A stretch of 64,000 nucleotides of DNA, taken from assembly GCF_003997495.1 (NCBI RefSeq), contig NZ_RZRU01000001.1, positions 124,001 through 188,000 on the forward strand. The letters run 5' to 3'. A program made the translations under genes and the position numbers. This document shows positions 63,225 to 64,000 of this stretch, piece after piece. The DNA is from Mesorhizobium sp. M7A.F.Ca.US.008.03.1.1 (GTDB lineage: Bacteria > Pseudomonadota > Alphaproteobacteria > Rhizobiales > Rhizobiaceae). The notes below the pieces were generated by a model. It ran no database searches. It worked only from the letters and a program-made list of their open reading frames with translations, and was not told the origin of the DNA. The stretch's first letter is position 1, and each line of letters starts with the position of its first letter.

Positions 63225-63509
63225 GAGCGCTGGGGGCCGACGACCCGCTCCCAGCTGCCGGCCGCGTCAGAAAATTGCCATTCCGCCATCAATGCACCCA
63301 GAAAGCGCCTCGTCTGGCTCGTTCGCGCGGTTGGGGAATGCTCGTCGCGGAGCGCTGCCCCAAGAGTGCCGCTGTCTGCGGACGCCAAGCTCGACTCCTG
63401 ACCTCCTTAGAGAGCGCCACCTAATGCTGAAATTACCGGGCGTGGTGGAAAACCAAATTTAAGTACTTTCGGCTAGGCTCGGCCGAGGGGTATTGCCAGG
63501 GAAAGGTAT
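63225..63509. other. spacer before the CHASE-domain gene
   Basis: About 285 bases with no supported gene. The last bases hold the ribosome site AGGGAAAGG of the next gene. Confidence 0.35.
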
Positions 63510-64000
63510 TTGGGTCAATTGGCCAACACCGCATCCAGTCTCAGCCGGTTGAGACACTCCGTTTTGTCTTCAGCGAACCTGCCGGCGGCGATCGCTTTTG
63601 TGGTGCTTGTGATCTGCGCCGTGTTGGCGGACCGGGAAAACAGGATTGTTTCAGACCAATTGGCGCGCGCCGACGTCTCGGCCAAGGTGAACATCATAAG
63701 GGCCAAGCTGGAAGGCAACATCAACGGCAATCTCCAGCTTACGCGCGGTCTGGTTTCGGCGATCGTGACCGAACCCTATATGGGGCAACAGAGGTTTGCG
63801 GCCCTGGCCAGCAACCTGTTCGAGCAGGAATCTCAGCTGCGCAACATCGCCGGCGCGCCGGACCTAGTTATCTCGCTGATGTATCCAATGCCTGGCAACG
63901 AGAAAGCCATCGGCCTCGATTACCGCAAGAACAATGCCCAACGCACCGCCGCGCTCCGGGCGCGCGACCTGCGGGTGCCCGTGCTGGCCGGTCCAGTCGA
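63510..64000 (+). CDS. CHASE-domain membrane sensor (3' end cut by window)
   Basis: An open frame from the TTG at 63510 to the window end, 163 residues visible. A first membrane helix (residues 24-42, AAIAFVVLVICAVLA) precedes a periplasmic CHASE domain: KVNIIRAKLEGNINGNLQLTRGL, FAALASNLFEQESQLRNIAGAPD and MYPMPGNEKAIGLDYRKN are typical. CHASE sensors lead to GGDEF/EAL, histidine kinase or cyclase outputs; the output lies beyond the window. The TTG start is favoured because an in-frame TAG lies 36 bases upstream and no ATG lies between. Confidence 0.75.
   Translation, partial: MGQLANTASSLSRLRHSVLSSANLPAAIAFVVLVICAVLADRENRIVSDQLARADVSAKVNIIRAKLEGNINGNLQLTRGLVSAIVTEPYMGQQRFAALASNLFEQESQLRNIAGAPDLVISLMYPMPGNEKAIGLDYRKNNAQRTAALRARDLRVPVLAGPV

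Noticed and set aside
1..64000. CRISPR arrays, rRNA or tRNA genes, plasmid origin (repABC)
   Set aside because: No regularly spaced repeats, no recognisable structural RNA and no replication genes were seen on reading the window.

Overview
The window looks like chromosome plus accessory DNA of a GC-rich alphaproteobacterium of the order Hyphomicrobiales (Rhizobiales), most like Mesorhizobium. The evidence is the gene content (class III cyclase-TolB-TPR proteins, a LigD-type ligase, an imuA-imuB-dnaE2 mutasome), two LexA boxes of the alphaproteobacterial form GTTC-N7-GTTC, an ardC remnant and RIME-like intergenic palindromes. No rRNA, tRNA or CRISPR array was seen. The genus is inferred from gene content only.

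Layout. 1-6 kb: the end of a ChaA-type Ca2+/H+ antiporter, then a KaiC-like ATPase/HWE histidine kinase operon divergent from a PAS-PAS hybrid kinase. 6-14 kb: a LysR gene and a membrane protein, then a TetR / nucleoside hydrolase / 2OG-Fe(II) oxygenase / polar amino acid ABC transporter cluster, and aquaporin Z. 14-19 kb: housekeeping genes (RsmB-like methyltransferase, PaaI thioesterase, MTA/SAH nucleosidase, guaA). 19-31 kb: an integrase just after guaA opens an accessory region with small regulators, an ardC remnant, dinB, two yedK paralogues around one LexA box, a frameshifted nuclease, and imuA-imuB-dnaE2 behind a second LexA box. 31-41 kb: a catabolic cluster (DUF1185 protein, GAF/PucR-type regulator, flavin reductase, aldehyde dehydrogenase, LLM monooxygenase, alpha/beta hydrolase, complete ABC importer). 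Three copies of a TTCC-N11-GGAA inverted repeat lie in front of its transcription units. 41-45 kb: two tandem adenylate cyclase-TPR genes. 45-50 kb: mobile and broken DNA (small integrase, DUF4336 gene with an in-frame stop, degenerate IS91-type transposase with an intact partner recombinase). 50-56 kb: L,D-transpeptidase, OmpA-like lipoprotein, and a multi-GAF kinase / response regulator / REC-cyclase operon. 56-64 kb: a truncated 5TM sensor at a 46-bp repeat, LigD, exonuclease III, two envelope or stress proteins, degenerate fragments, and the start of a CHASE-domain protein cut by the window end.

How it works together. Three themes stand out: SOS-inducible error-prone repair carried on an integrase-associated segment, two uptake-plus-oxidation clusters for unknown small nitrogenous compounds, and dense nucleotide or phosphorelay signalling. 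The best candidate for an undescribed system is the 31-41 kb catabolic regulon with its shared operator-like motif. The second is the nucleoside hydrolase / 2OG oxygenase / ABC cluster, with a perfect 14-bp palindrome in its divergent promoter.
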